DNA of 15,812 nt from Paraphysoderma sedebokerense (lineage: Eukaryota > Blastocladiomycota > Physodermatomycetes > Physodermatales > Physodermataceae), in the NCBI GenBank assembly GCA_025602915.1, contig JAHLJZ010000169.1, positions 1-15,812 on the forward strand, written 5' to 3'. The notes under the pieces are model-generated. The model was not told the origin of the DNA, did no database searches, and saw only the letters and a list, made by a program, of their open reading frames with translations. Position 1 is the stretch's first letter. The number at the start of each line of letters is the position of its first letter. Below are positions 1-9,700 of the stretch, one piece after another. The position numbers and the translations under genes were made by a program.

Positions 1-224
1 ACATTCTGAGGATCGAATTCAATGCTTTTCTCAAAACACTCGATCGATTTGGCGTATTCTTTCTTATTATAGAACCCGACGCCGCATCTAAACCATCCCA
101 ATGAGTTTCTTGGAACCGTGCCGATGCGATGGAGAATCCATTCTTCAGCGGATGAATTTGTAGATTTGGAGGGAGAGGAGATTTCGGTTAACGAAGCCGA
201 GGGAATTTGAACATTCTCTGACAT
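1..224 (-). CDS. TPR-repeat protein, 5' part only
   Basis: A minus-strand reading frame opens at the ATG at 224-222 and runs uninterrupted off the left edge, giving about 74 N-terminal residues. Residues 1-30 are Ser/Thr/Glu-rich and look disordered. From about residue 40 the sequence reads as a tetratricopeptide repeat: a W-F-R-C-G start, then G-F-Y-N-K-K-E-Y, a conserved-type Ala, and S-I-x-C-F-E-K-S-I-E-F-D-P-Q-N, matching the helix-turn-helix consensus that ends in D/N-P. TPR arrays are protein-interaction scaffolds found in co-chaperones, APC/C subunits and import receptors, so the function cannot be assigned from one repeat. No intron is visible in this part. The start is only 61-79 bp from the start of the divergent plus-strand gene, so the two probably share a promoter. 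Confidence 0.62.
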   Translation of the reverse strand, partial: MSENVQIPSASLTEISSPSKSTNSSAEEWILHRIGTVPRNSLGWFRCGVGFYNKKEYAKSIECFEKSIEFDPQN

Positions 225-285
225 GATGCTTCAGTTGAGGGTTGCGAAGAGTGTTAGGTTCTATTCTTGGAATGGATATATCTAA

Positions 286-798
286 ATGTGGATAAGTATT
301 GGAATGGAGCAAGACTTGGATGCTGCTGACGATCAAAATGACTTTCCAGTATTCTCACTACAATCGGATTGTTGGTGCATGCAGGAGTTGCAAGGGAATC
401 GAATCACGCGAACTTCAAATGCTCGGGTTCTTTCAATTCCTCACTTTCATCCATGTAGTTGCAAATTGCATCCTCTGATCATCGACAAACATGCATTGAA
501 TGATAATTCGCCCTACAAACTTCTCTGTTTTATTTGTCGGGAAGAAGGAAAAACCGTGGAAATAAGACTCGCCGAGGTAAGTTTGCCTAGGCACGAAGTC
601 GTTCGTTCTTCCATGATTCGACATTCTTCTACATCAAACAACAAAAAATGCCGCTCAATACGTCTTTGTGCGTGAGCTTCTGATCCGATATCATCCACCT
701 CTCACTAATGTAGCTATTTGCAGATCAGTGGTGAAGTCGATTTGTCAATCTTCTCAAAGCAACAGGAATTCTGCATATTCTCCAGGGGACAATCATAG
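286..798 (+). CDS. Small hypothetical protein, two exons
   Basis: I do not recognise this protein. Exon 1 runs from the ATG at 286 (or the in-frame ATG at 304) to 576, ending at a strong GTAAGT donor. The intron is 577-723, with a CTAAT branch-like site near 705 and a TTGCAG acceptor. Exon 2 is 724-798, in phase, ending in TAG. The product is 122 residues (116 from the second ATG). Its N-terminus is acidic (E-Q-D-L-D-A-A-D-D), the middle is Cys/His-rich (C-W-C-M; H-F-H-P-C-S-C-K-L-H), and the C-terminal half looks beta-rich (Y-K-L-L-C-F-I-C-R-E-E-G-K-T-V-E-I-R-L-A-E, then I-S-G-E-V-D-L). A small OB-like or zinc-binding fold is possible, but that is a guess. The good splice sites and in-phase continuation argue for a real gene. 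Unspliced, the frame ends at 675. Confidence 0.5.
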
Positions 799-1189
799 GA
801 TAATTTATCTCTTTTAACATATCTTATATGCTTAGATAACAGATCAGGGAGCATATGGAGCAGAAATCATTATCAAGCTGTCATCAAGGAACTATTTGTT
901 GAGGCCAAAATCGCCATGCAGCCGGTACGACTAAGTGTGTTGAACCATAGTTTTAAATTCTATATTGATGTTCTCCAGGGTTAACACTCAATTCGTCGAA
1001 GTTTTGATTAAAAATAAATATAGTATGCAAATTAAAGAATAGTTAGAATTACGCGGATATAATTATGAACTGAAAATTGCGTTGAACTAGGAAGGGGCCG
1101 ATTCACCGTCCTCCGGCGCATCTCCAGAACGATGCTCATTCCATCTCTTCAGGATTCCGGATAAGATTTTCTGCACTGTAAATACTCTC
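799..1189. other. Intergenic: 3' flank and DNM1 upstream region
   Basis: No gene is visible here. The stretch is AT-rich, especially around 1000-1060, and should hold the 3' end of the small upstream gene and the DNM1 promoter and leader. An acceptor-like AACAG-ATCAG near 842-846 resembles the real acceptor context at 721-728 and could be used alternatively by the upstream gene. It would lead to a stop after about 20 codons. Confidence 0.5.
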
Positions 1190-4100
1190 ATGGATGACCT
1201 TATTCCTATACTGAATAAGTTGCAAGATGTGCTCTCTACGATTGGATACGATAACGGTCTTGATTTGCCTCAAATCGTTGTCATAGGGTAATCATGTTCA
1301 TTCCTTCATCATATATCTTGAATTCTACAAAGTGTTATGTATAGAGTTCTCAACGCTAAACTGCTCTTGATAATTGTCCTTCTATGACACTTTTAGCTCG
1401 CAAAGTTCCGGTAAAAGTTCTTGTTTAGAACAAATCGTGGGCAAGGAAATCTTTCCAAAAGGACATGGTATTGTGACAAGGCGACCTTTGATCCTACAAT
1501 TGCAACATATTCCACCAAACTCTGCAAACAAAAATTCAGAATATTCAGAATTTGGGGTACATATTTCATTTAGTGCTCTTGTTTCATAGTCGTAGAATCT
1601 CATCTGACAACTCATTCACGTTGTTTACTTTTTTTTCTTAATTTACAGGAATTCTTACATCTTCCGAATCGAGTATTCCCTCATTTTGATGAAATTAAGA
1701 AAGAAATTGAAAGAGAAACAGCTAGAGTTGCCGGAACTCATAAAGTAAATGTCCCAGACTTGAACTATTGATATCGTTGACCGCGATGAAATCTGTTTGT
1801 GTTAACTCATTTGATTTCGACAAAGGGCATCTCGAAGCTACCTATTCATTTAAAAATTCATTCTCCGAATGTTGTCAATCTGACTTTGGTTGATTTACCC
1901 GGTATCACAAAGATACCCATTGGAGATCAACCAATTGATATCGAACTACAGACAAGGAATTTAATCATGGAGTATATCTCAAAACCCAATAGGTAAAGCG
2001 TTGGCTATTCTTATATCTATAACTTCAGTTTGCTTACTAATATTATGTGAATTATGATTTTCCAGTCTGATTTTGGCCGTTAGTGCGGCCAATGTAGATA
2101 TCGTGAATTCTGACAGTCTGAAATTAGCCAGAGAAGTTGATCCAGAGGGTAAACGGACTATTGGTATGGATTTCGTTGTGAAATACTCGACGAATAGTGT
2201 ATTAACTTCTTTGATAAAGGGGTGTTGACGAAGATTGATTTAATGGATGCTGGTGGGTGTCGCAGCCGCACTCACTTTCTCTCATCCTCTGTGCTATACG
2301 ACTAACCTTGAATGTGTATTAGGTACAAATGCACTCGACATTTTAACGGGAAGATCGTATCCTTTGAAGCTTGGATGGGTTGGAGTCATAAACCGATCAC
2401 AACAAGATCTTCAGCAGCACAAACCTTTAGACGATGCCCGCGCCAAAGAGAATGAATTTTTCCGTACTCATCCTGTATATCGATGTGTGGCTGCAAAATG
2501 TGGGACTGCATATTTAAGTAAACTCCTGAATTCGGTAGGATGAAAGTATCATTGTTGCATAACATGTCTCGAAGGGCGCTAATATCATCAATCTGTAGAT
2601 TCTGATGCAACACATCCGGGACAAGTTGCCGGAGCTTAAGGCTCGACTTAACATTTTGATATCACAAATGCAGCAAGAGTTACTAAGTTACGGTGATCCC
2701 GCTTTTACCGGGAAGGCTCACAGAGTGCGTTAATAGTCGCAATCTATCCTCTGTTGTAGTAAAAAGCTAACCAGTTGTCTCTTTATATTTAAGGGCTCAC
2801 TCATCCTTCGTTTGTTGACTAAATACGCTTCTGACTTCACCGCAGCGATTGATGGGACCAACCCAAGTAACCCTACAATGGCATTAAGCGGCGGAGCGAG
2901 ACTCTACTACATATTTAATAATGTCTTTGGATCGACTTTAGATTCAATCTCTCCCACTGGCAATTTGTCTACTTCAGGTGATATTACTATCTCCCTATTG
3001 GTGATTTGGACATTTTCTAATCTTTAATTCACATCAATATGCAGATATTCGGACGGCCATTCGAAATAGTACCGGGCCAAGACCCTCATTATTTGTACCA
3101 GAAGCGGCGTTTGATTTATTGGTGAAACCTCAAATCGCAAGATTGGAAACGCCCAGTTTAAAATGCGTCGATTTAGTTTTGGACGAGCTGCTGAAAATCT
3201 CGAGTGAAAATTGCTCGAAGGTTTGCACCATTTTGCCTCGATTTTCTTGTACATTCACGTATCAATAAGAGAATGTTCATAACAGGAGTTACAACGCTTT
3301 CCACGTCTGAAAGACAAGATAGTGGAAGTGATGATAGAGGTGCTGCGGGAAAGATACACACCAACCGCAACTTATGTGGAAAGGTACTGAGTCTAAACTT
3401 TTTTCAATGGCCTTATAATTTCGACTAACAGATGAGTTCAAGTCTGGTATCAATTCAAAAAGCCTACATAAACACTAATCATCCAGGTATGCTCTGAACG
3501 TTGCCCTTGGTTCAAATATGCCCGATTTAAATGGAAAGTTCTTATAGATTTCATCGGAGGGGGAACAGCAATATCGATGTTGGAGAAGAAATTTGAGCGA
3601 AGGCGTCGGGAACAAGAGAAGATGAAAAAGGTTTAAATCCCCTTCCCTTACTTCCGCCAATGCTGATATACTGAAATTCATACCTCGTATCATCGACGTG
3701 CATATGTTTTAGACTATTAATACCTCGGCAAACACAGATTCGCCAAACAATTCTACTTCTAAACCTATTTCCCTGAAAGATATTCAATTTCCAACAAACC
3801 CGAATAACTTAAATAACATAACCATGCAATCTGTCAGTTCGAAAGAGTCGTTTTTGACATATTTCTTTGGTGGTTCGAAAGACCGAGACAAAGAAAGACC
3901 GCTATCTGCTAATATATCCGAATTTCGGAGCCGCTCTCCTGCTGACAAAGACGGGCTACATGGAATGGGCACAAGTTCCGGTAGTATTGTGGAGATTGGA
4001 GAAACGAGGGACTCGGTATGAAAGACACTGCTTTCAACAGCATTCTATTTCTTCCTTCATTTCAGTGGAAAACACCGTATGGACTCTTAACCGTTCCATT

Positions 4101-4594
4101 AAAATGTTTAGGCTTCCAATGTACAAGAGAACTCTCAAGCTTCCGAGCGAGAAGAATTCGAAGCGCAATTAATTCGTAAGTTAATATTGTTCCCTTCTCT
4201 GACTTTTAAGTATGGCAACCATAACCGACATTTCCCTCGTCAGGTTCCCTCATCACATCATACTTCAACATCGTTCGGAAAACTTTACAAGATTTAGTTC
4301 CTAAAGCGGTCATGCACTTACTAGTCAATTATTGCAAAGAATCAATTCAGAATAGGCTGGTACAAACACTGTACAAGGAAGAATTGTTCAGTGAATTATT
4401 GATGGAAGACCCGGAAGTCGCTGCAGAAAGAGCGAAGTGCAAAGGTACAAACTCTAAAATTTATTTGAACAGTTTTCCGTCGGTGCTAAATGATTTCTTT
4501 TTAATACTCCTATTCGCAATCTTGATTTTATACCTTGTTAGCCATGTTGGACGTGTATAAAAGGGCCCATCAAATAGTCTCAGAAACGTACTAG
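1190..4594 (+). CDS. DNM1: Dynamin-related GTPase Dnm1/DRP1
   Basis: Large GTPase that assembles on mitochondria and peroxisomes and drives membrane fission. Exons: 1190-1287, 1397-1556, 1649-1744, 1826-1992, 2066-2163, 2220-2252, 2323-2534, 2599-2724, 2794-2977, 3045-3220, 3286-3383, 3443-3486, 3548-3630, 3713-4015, 4112-4175, 4244-4444, 4542-4594; 731 residues, the family's usual size. The N-terminus [14 protein letters not shown] fixes the start. Visible motifs: P-loop G-S-Q-S-S-G-K-S-S (residues 33-41, K39), D-L-P-G (141-144), T-K-I-D (210-213) and N-R-S-Q (241-244). The stalk runs to about 497. A Ser/Asn-rich insert (about 498-626) follows, then a C-terminal GED (about 637-731). There is no PH domain. 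F-L-T-Y-F-F-G in the insert matches the Dnm1 F-L-N-Y-F-F-G block and favours Dnm1 over Vps1. The 33 nt exon 6 carries the T-K-I-D motif. Intron 11 has a choice of acceptors (see findings). Confidence 0.95.
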
Positions 4595-4747
4595 TAACGC
4601 AAACTGCACATCCCAGTCGAAAAGAAGGACGAGTTGTTGTACATTAATGTATCCGTTTGTATTTGTATCAAGTGCGCCTAATACATAGTAGAGAGCAGAT
4701 TGATGAGTTGAATTTATAATACATCTGCATAAGGGCAAGTTAGTGGC

Positions 4748-4753
4748 AATAAA
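4748..4753 (+). terminator. Candidate poly(A) signal for DNM1
   Basis: AATAAA lies 154 nt after the DNM1 stop codon, in an AT-rich 3' flank. The position suits a 3' UTR end signal. The hexamer alone is weak evidence, and fungal signals are often degenerate. Confidence 0.35.
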
Positions 4754-4916
4754 AGTAGATCCAGTCTTTGCGCATATGTAGGGAACTAATTTGTCCGAAT
4801 GATTTTATTCACAAGGGCAAACACTAAGCACGACCTCCAAGTTTATTCACTAATTACATGCAACGGCACAATAATAATGGATGGAGAATTCGAATGAGTA
4901 CATATATAAACTCCGA

Positions 4917-5240
4917 TGTTTAGGACCCAAGGAGAGGACTATACAAATCGCTTAGGTTATGAGCCCTATAAAAATACGTCATAGCTGTTAAAACTTTTTG
5001 TGAATGAATAGAACTCATACTCTGAGTGATATGAATAGCCAAACTCGCCAGTGAATTAAAATTAAAAACAGAAGGTAGTTTGGGTCCGGCCAAGCGAATA
5101 TTCAATTCAAACAGGTTATGAGCCCTATTCGTACGCACCATTGGGATATCCAGTCTTTCGGTGGTACAAGTAGAACTCGTAATCTGATTGATGTGATTAG
5201 TCGTTTGACCAAACCGGGAATGCAAGTTAAGAAATACATC
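4917..5240. repeat. Imperfect tandem duplication, period about 160 bp
   Basis: Two diverged copies lie head to tail, about 4917-5079 and 5080-5240. The clearest anchor is an identical 16-mer, AGGTTATGAGCCCTAT, at 4954-4969 and 5113-5128. Further paired blocks follow in the same order: TAGAACTC at 5009-5016 and 5171-5178, then CTGA-x-TGAT-x-TGA-x-TAG. Upstream, TTTAGGACCC pairs with TTTGGGTCCG. Spacing drifts from 159 to 162 bp, so small indels have accumulated. On the minus strand both copies translate in the same frame into related peptides. It does not look like a transposon: I see no terminal repeats and no target-site duplication. Confidence 0.7.
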
Positions 5241-5243
5241 CAC
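4920..5243 (-). CDS. Candidate 107-residue protein with two internal repeats
   Basis: This minus-strand ORF starts with ATG at 5243 and reads through both copies of the tandem duplication without a stop. The copies give related peptides: H-I-N-Q-I-T-S-S-T pairs with H-I-T-Q-S-M-S-S-I, and N-R-A-H-N-L-F-E-L with Y-R-A-H-N-L-S-D-L. R-A-H-N-L is identical in both. An open frame across a diverged duplication is mildly unexpected by chance, but the length is modest and no family is recognised. It sits about 350 bp downstream of the minus-strand membrane-protein gene. It may be a young gene, a remnant of a longer gene, or a chance ORF in duplicated spacer. Confidence 0.25.
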   Translation of the reverse strand: MDVFLNLHSRFGQTTNHINQITSSTCTTERLDIPMVRTNRAHNLFELNIRLAGPKLPSVFNFNSLASLAIHITQSMSSIHSQKVLTAMTYFYRAHNLSDLYSPLLGS

Positions 5244-5495
5244 TAACTACGCATGTTCAATAAAAATTACTATCCGAAATGACAGTCTCGGAGAATGAAA
5301 GCGTCCCATGGAAAATGAGATGGAATAGTTGCAGCTTCCGTAGGCTGAGAATATTAGTGTATTTGCAATGTCTATGGAAATTCATGATATCTTATTATAA
5401 GAGGCTGGGGTTGGCGCGCAAGTGCATTTGCTCAGTAGCAGACTGCTTATACTTGTAAGAAATATCATTGAAAAGCGTTTTTACAACCGAGTTGT

Positions 5496-5501
5496 TTTAT
5501 T
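5496..5501 (-). terminator. Candidate poly(A) signal, minus strand
   Basis: AATAAA on the minus strand, about 90 nt past the stop codon of the two-helix membrane-protein gene, in an AT-rich context. Placement is plausible, but the motif is short. Confidence 0.35.
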
Positions 5502-5590
5502 GCATTATATTATGTTGGTATATTATATTACAAGTCTTGATGTCGCCACAAAGAAATAGGAATTACTTCTCATCGGTATACATATTTTCA

Positions 5591-5937
5591 TTAAATAGGT
5601 AACGAATATTTGGCGGTAGGCTCGATATTGAATAATTCAATCGGCTCAGGCATCATGTACAGACAAAAGGCCTACAGAAACGACATATTATGAGTAAATT
5701 GGGGTTCCTTATTTGAGTTTGGAAAGAATGGTGACTTACCATTGCGCAAATCAGAAATATCGCGATGACATGTATGAATATGTGATACAGCGCACCTACG
5801 GTTGTGGCGGCATTTTCGGCGGCATTTTCAGTCGATGAAATCAATAAAAAATTGTCATAATAAATATCTCCAATGATGAGGTATATTACGCCAAAAGTTG
5901 CGATTGCGAAAAGGAGGTAAGTCAAAATTTTCATCAT
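5591..5937 (-). CDS. Two-helix membrane protein, RNase kappa / V-ATPase subunit f-like
   Basis: Exons on the minus strand are 5937-5740 and 5671-5591. The intron is 68 nt (5739-5672), with a GTAAGT donor and CTGTAG acceptor in phase 0. The product is 92 residues. Helix 1 is about residues 4-22, with G-V-I-Y-L-I-I-G-D-I-Y-Y at its end. A loop of about 24 residues, rich in N, A and E, follows; helix 2 is about 47-72, then a short polar tail with M-M-P-E-P. The G-V-I-x-L-I...G-I-F/Y-F/Y pattern, the loop length and the aromatic second helix resemble RNase kappa and its yeast relative, subunit f of the vacuolar ATPase Vo sector. If correct, it sits in the proton-pumping membrane ring. The similarity is from memory and unscored; another small two-pass protein is possible. 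Two ATGs stand side by side at the start. The splice junction falls inside helix 2, so intron retention would break it. Confidence 0.5.
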
Positions 5938-6683
5938 TAATCGAAACTGCGTGGCCGGGTAGCAATATGTAATTGGTTGGCCGGAAAATTGATTTTACTA
6001 TTTAAATCTTATGGAAGTCATTAAAAGTACCTTGGCAAATCTTTATACGGTCAGCTATGTACGGATGCGACATATTCTCCGAAGGCTTTAAGCTGGCAAA
6101 GTATAAATGGAACCATCTCAAAGACAATTATCGAAATCTGGAATCAAGCAATAGTGTGCCAATGCTGGCCTTTGTTACAATGGGATATAAAGTCTCAAAT
6201 TTCTCACTTTAACATCTGTGGGGCTCCGAGTGCAGAAGTGGCTTCTCTTCGCCTCCAAGCCCAAAGTTCTTGCAATCAGTGCCACTTGTCTGTTTCTAGT
6301 TGCCTGACTGGCAGCGCTCGTTCTCGGCTAGTTACAATCATGTAATGAATATACAATGGAGTCTTCCAAACCGATTACTGACTTCATAAATGCTTAAATT
6401 GTGACACAATAAGGTACCAGCTCTATTTGAGATACCCCACATCATATGTCAACAAACATGGCTTTTCGGAATCAAGCATCAAACTGCATTTAATTGTTTG
6501 CAGAATACGCTTCAAGACTCTGTCGATTGCCTTTCGGTAAAACAATTTATACGTTCGTCTGGTGCCAACTGGAAAACAATCTTAACCGAAAAGAGCCGAA
6601 TGATGTTCTTAGAAATGATAGTAATAGAATTTATATACTTTTTCCAATATTGCCATGATAATTGCTCAATTGCTCAATTGCCG

Positions 6684-6704
6684 TTCACTGGGTTGTTTGT
6701 GAAC
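6684..6704 (+). promoter_or_regulatory. Short hairpin upstream of TAF1
   Basis: GTTCAC (6684-6689) and GTGAAC (6699-6704) are perfect inverted arms with a 9 nt loop, 62 nt before the TAF1 ATG. They lie beside a second, stronger hairpin. It could be a dimeric protein-binding site or a leader structure. A 6 bp stem is weak evidence alone. Confidence 0.25.
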
Positions 6705-6713
6705 CTGGTGAAC

Positions 6714-6735
6714 GTCGTATTTAACGAAATACGAC
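6714..6735 (+). promoter_or_regulatory. Perfect 9 bp hairpin before the TAF1 start
   Basis: GTCGTATTT (6714-6722) and AAATACGAC (6727-6735) are perfect inverted arms around the loop AACG, 31 nt before the TAF1 ATG. If transcribed it would form a tetraloop hairpin in the 5' leader; as DNA it is a palindromic site. The function is unknown. Confidence 0.4.
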
Positions 6736-6766
6736 AAAAACCAGAATTTTATCCACAAATCCACCA

Positions 6767-9700
6767 ATGTCATTTCTTGGGGGATTTTTGTTTGGCAATG
6801 TCAACGAGGAAGGGAACATTGACGACGATTTCTTTGATGAGGTAATGCTCTGTTGTCAATCCATGTCACTGTTCCCTGCCATTAATCCAGTCGGCCGATA
6901 GGAAATCAAAGAGACGCTTGCCGGCGCAAACTTATCCACTCTAGGTCTTGATCTCGCTGTATTAAATGATCGAGAGTCCAGCTCGACTACTTCATCTTCC
7001 ACAACACAGCATGCCTCAAATGCGGTGGACTTCTCGGATATTCAGGAAGTCGCGGACGACGATTTCACTGGAGCGGAGAGTGTTATTAAGAAAGATAGAC
7101 GGCCGAGTGTTGGGGTGGATGAAACTACGGACGAGGAAGACTTTCTGATTGAGCAAGCTGTTGCCAATAGTACTTTACCGTCCACATTCAAAGTTCCTGC
7201 ACCGATTGTACGAGGGGCCGCGATTACCACATCTCATCAGACACCATATAAATCTTCATTTCCTTCGAATCGTGACAGAATTTCAAACTTAACACCGTCA
7301 TCCATGCAAATTCGAATCGGCGAGTTGCCGGATGAGCTGCAAGCTATTTTCCCATCGTTCGAACGAAACAAAATTCTGAACTTCTCAGATTTGTTTATGC
7401 CGACAGTTGGATTACGGAACCCTCCCCAGTCAGACGTTTCAGTTCAAAGTAAATCAGCTTATTGGAAATGGAGTTAATTACTGATTTGTTAACATTTATT
7501 TCAATGCTAGTTGCAAAGAAACATTTCACTACAGTCCAAGATACACGGTCTCTCTTTGATAGCAGTCTGCCAGACTCTGTCAGAGGGGTACCGGCCACCT
7601 CACAAATTTTGGAAGTCTTGGCCCAAAAACTTTTAATTCTGGGTGTATTGCCTGCCGATCTAATGGATTACATTGAGTCCTGGGACGATCGTGATGACAC
7701 TATCAAAGTATGTTCTCCCCAGGCTTTGAAGTTTGGCGGTATAAAAATTTACGGAGTCATCTCTCCATAGAAACTGATCTTAGTTGAAAGATATTTACCG
7801 GAATCTCCAAGTGAATACTTTCCGGTGGTGTTGGAGAATTGGGAAGATAAGATTGTTTGGGACGGCGATACGCTACCGGACGCACCGATTGATTCGCTAA
7901 TTTCGGAGAAATACCAGTTTCCAGACGGACTCAGGTATAGTGTTTTGTCTTCAGTGTCTGATTACCGTGGTTTGCTTTTCTAAATAGTTAGATTTTAACT
8001 TTCAGAAATGTTCCACAAAATGAAGAGAAAGCAGAAACTTCTATATTCCCCGTCAAAAATTACGAGTTGGAATTTGGGTCTTGGACCGATTCTATTATGT
8101 GGGACGATCGACCAACTAACATTTCAGATGATCAAGTAGTGGAGCTAGACATGAATGATCCGTTCTTACAGTTTGATTTAGCCAAATTCGTGGACCAGGA
8201 AGGTTTGCTTGGCTTCGTTCCTTCTCGTTCGGATTGATGAACCCGAAGAATTGCTCACTCTCGGCTTAACAGAGAATGCAACGGCCTTCAAGTTTCGGAG
8301 AGCGTCCGTTTCCGAAAATGTTGATTTTGACAGGTTTAATTTATCCAATGACAATTATTATGACCATGTCTATGCGGATAAAGCAACCACAGTGTCGAAA
8401 ACATTGGGTAGTCTTGCATTACAGCATGCAGTACCTGCTGTGCGACTTGCCCGCTCCTTGGTATGACCCCTTCTTTCTGTGCGTGTTGAGCTTTACTTCT
8501 ACTTAACTGTCATTTTGACTCCATGTATAGTATAAAACATACCTTACCAAATCCGATCTCCGCCGATTTCATCGTCCGCACATTAGGTTTTCTACAGGGG
8601 AAACAATTACTTTATCTAAAACGAAGTTATTGAAAAAGAAAAAGATAAAAGGGAAGGATCCGAGTGAACTGATGAAGCACGTTAGAGACCTCACCTTAAG
8701 AGACACGGCTGGATTTGTGTTGGCTGAGTTCTCGGTAATTCTTCTGCATTGGTATTGTTTTATGTTGTAGATTCCGGCATTGACTATATTGATCCTCTGC
8801 AATTGCCGACACAGGAAGAGTTTCCTCCCGTTATGTCGAAGCCTGGCATGGCTAGTTTAATATATAATTACTACCGAAAGAAAAGTGACAACGATACATC
8901 TTTGGGAGAAGTTGGTGTTATTTTCCCTTATTTTTAGTTATTGTTCCATGCTGAGCCTCTTTGTACAGACTAAGACCCAAGGCACTCCTTTCGTTCTTAC
9001 TCCTACTGATGCCTCGCCTTTTCTCGGATTCGGAGATGTCGCTCCAGGACAAACAATTCAGACCCTGTACAACAATCTATTTCGTGCCCCGATATTTCAA
9101 CATGAGGCGAAGACGACCGATTATCTTTTGATCAAGTGGAAGCTGGGAAATGAAGTCAAATATTTCGTGAGAGAGATCCCGGCATTGTTTGTAGTCGGTC
9201 AGGTATTCCCTATGGTTGAGATTCCCAGACCACAAGCGAGGTTGAATAAGGAAATAGAAAGGAATCGGATCAAGGTTTCTTAGTTATTTACATCACACAA
9301 AAATATCGTTATATAAGACTAAATAATTTTTGTTTGCCATAAGGTTCAAGCCATCCGATTAATCAATCAGGATTCGAAAAAGGAAAAATTGAATTTTAAA
9401 ACTCTACATAAATCTTTCAACTACCAAACTGAAATTCAACTGCGGCAGAGGATAAAAGAGTTCATGGAGGCCTGGAAGAAGAACCAAAGTACCGGGTTGT
9501 GGAAATTGAAAGGAAACCAGAAATTGCTCAGTGAAGAGGAATTAAGAGGTCTTGTAACCCCCGAAATGGTAAGTTTACTCTTCTTTTTGAATTCTTAATA
9601 ATGACAATACTCAAGTGCTGTTACAGGTCTGCCTCTATGAAGCGATGAAAGCGGGACAACAGCAACTTTCCGACGCTGGTTACGCCGACAATTCTGCCGC

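Larger units (their letters stand above)
4595..5590. other. Intergenic region between DNM1 and the membrane-protein gene
   Basis: About 1 kb between two convergent genes (DNM1 plus, RNase-kappa-like minus). Apart from the tandem duplication and ORF listed separately, and candidate poly(A) hexamers facing each gene, I see no conserved protein, tRNA or structured RNA. 5480-5540 is notably AT-rich, with repeated ATTATATTA-like words. Confidence 0.5.
5938..6766. other. Intergenic region upstream of TAF1
   Basis: Divergent spacer of about 830 bp between the minus-strand membrane-protein gene and TAF1, expected to hold both promoters. Short ORFs occur on the plus strand (6154-6345, 6498-6845) but show no family features, and the second overlaps TAF1 exon 1 in another frame. 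A TATAAAT word lies near 6102. Two hairpins near the TAF1 start are listed separately. I see nothing else. Confidence 0.5.

Noticed and set aside
1190-4594. Identity as Vps1 or a classical dynamin
   Set aside because: There is no PH or proline-rich domain, which excludes classical dynamin. The F-L-T-Y-F-F-G insert motif and the length favour Dnm1 over Vps1, although the two are close.
6154-6845. Two plus-strand ORFs upstream of TAF1
   Set aside because: There is no recognisable motif and no joining splice sites that extend them. The second overlaps TAF1 exon 1 in a different frame, whereas the TAF1 frame encodes the G-F-L-F-G-N motif.
8911-8968. Reading through TAF1 intron 8
   Set aside because: An in-frame TAG occurs after eight codons, and the TAF1 core resumes in another frame at 8969.
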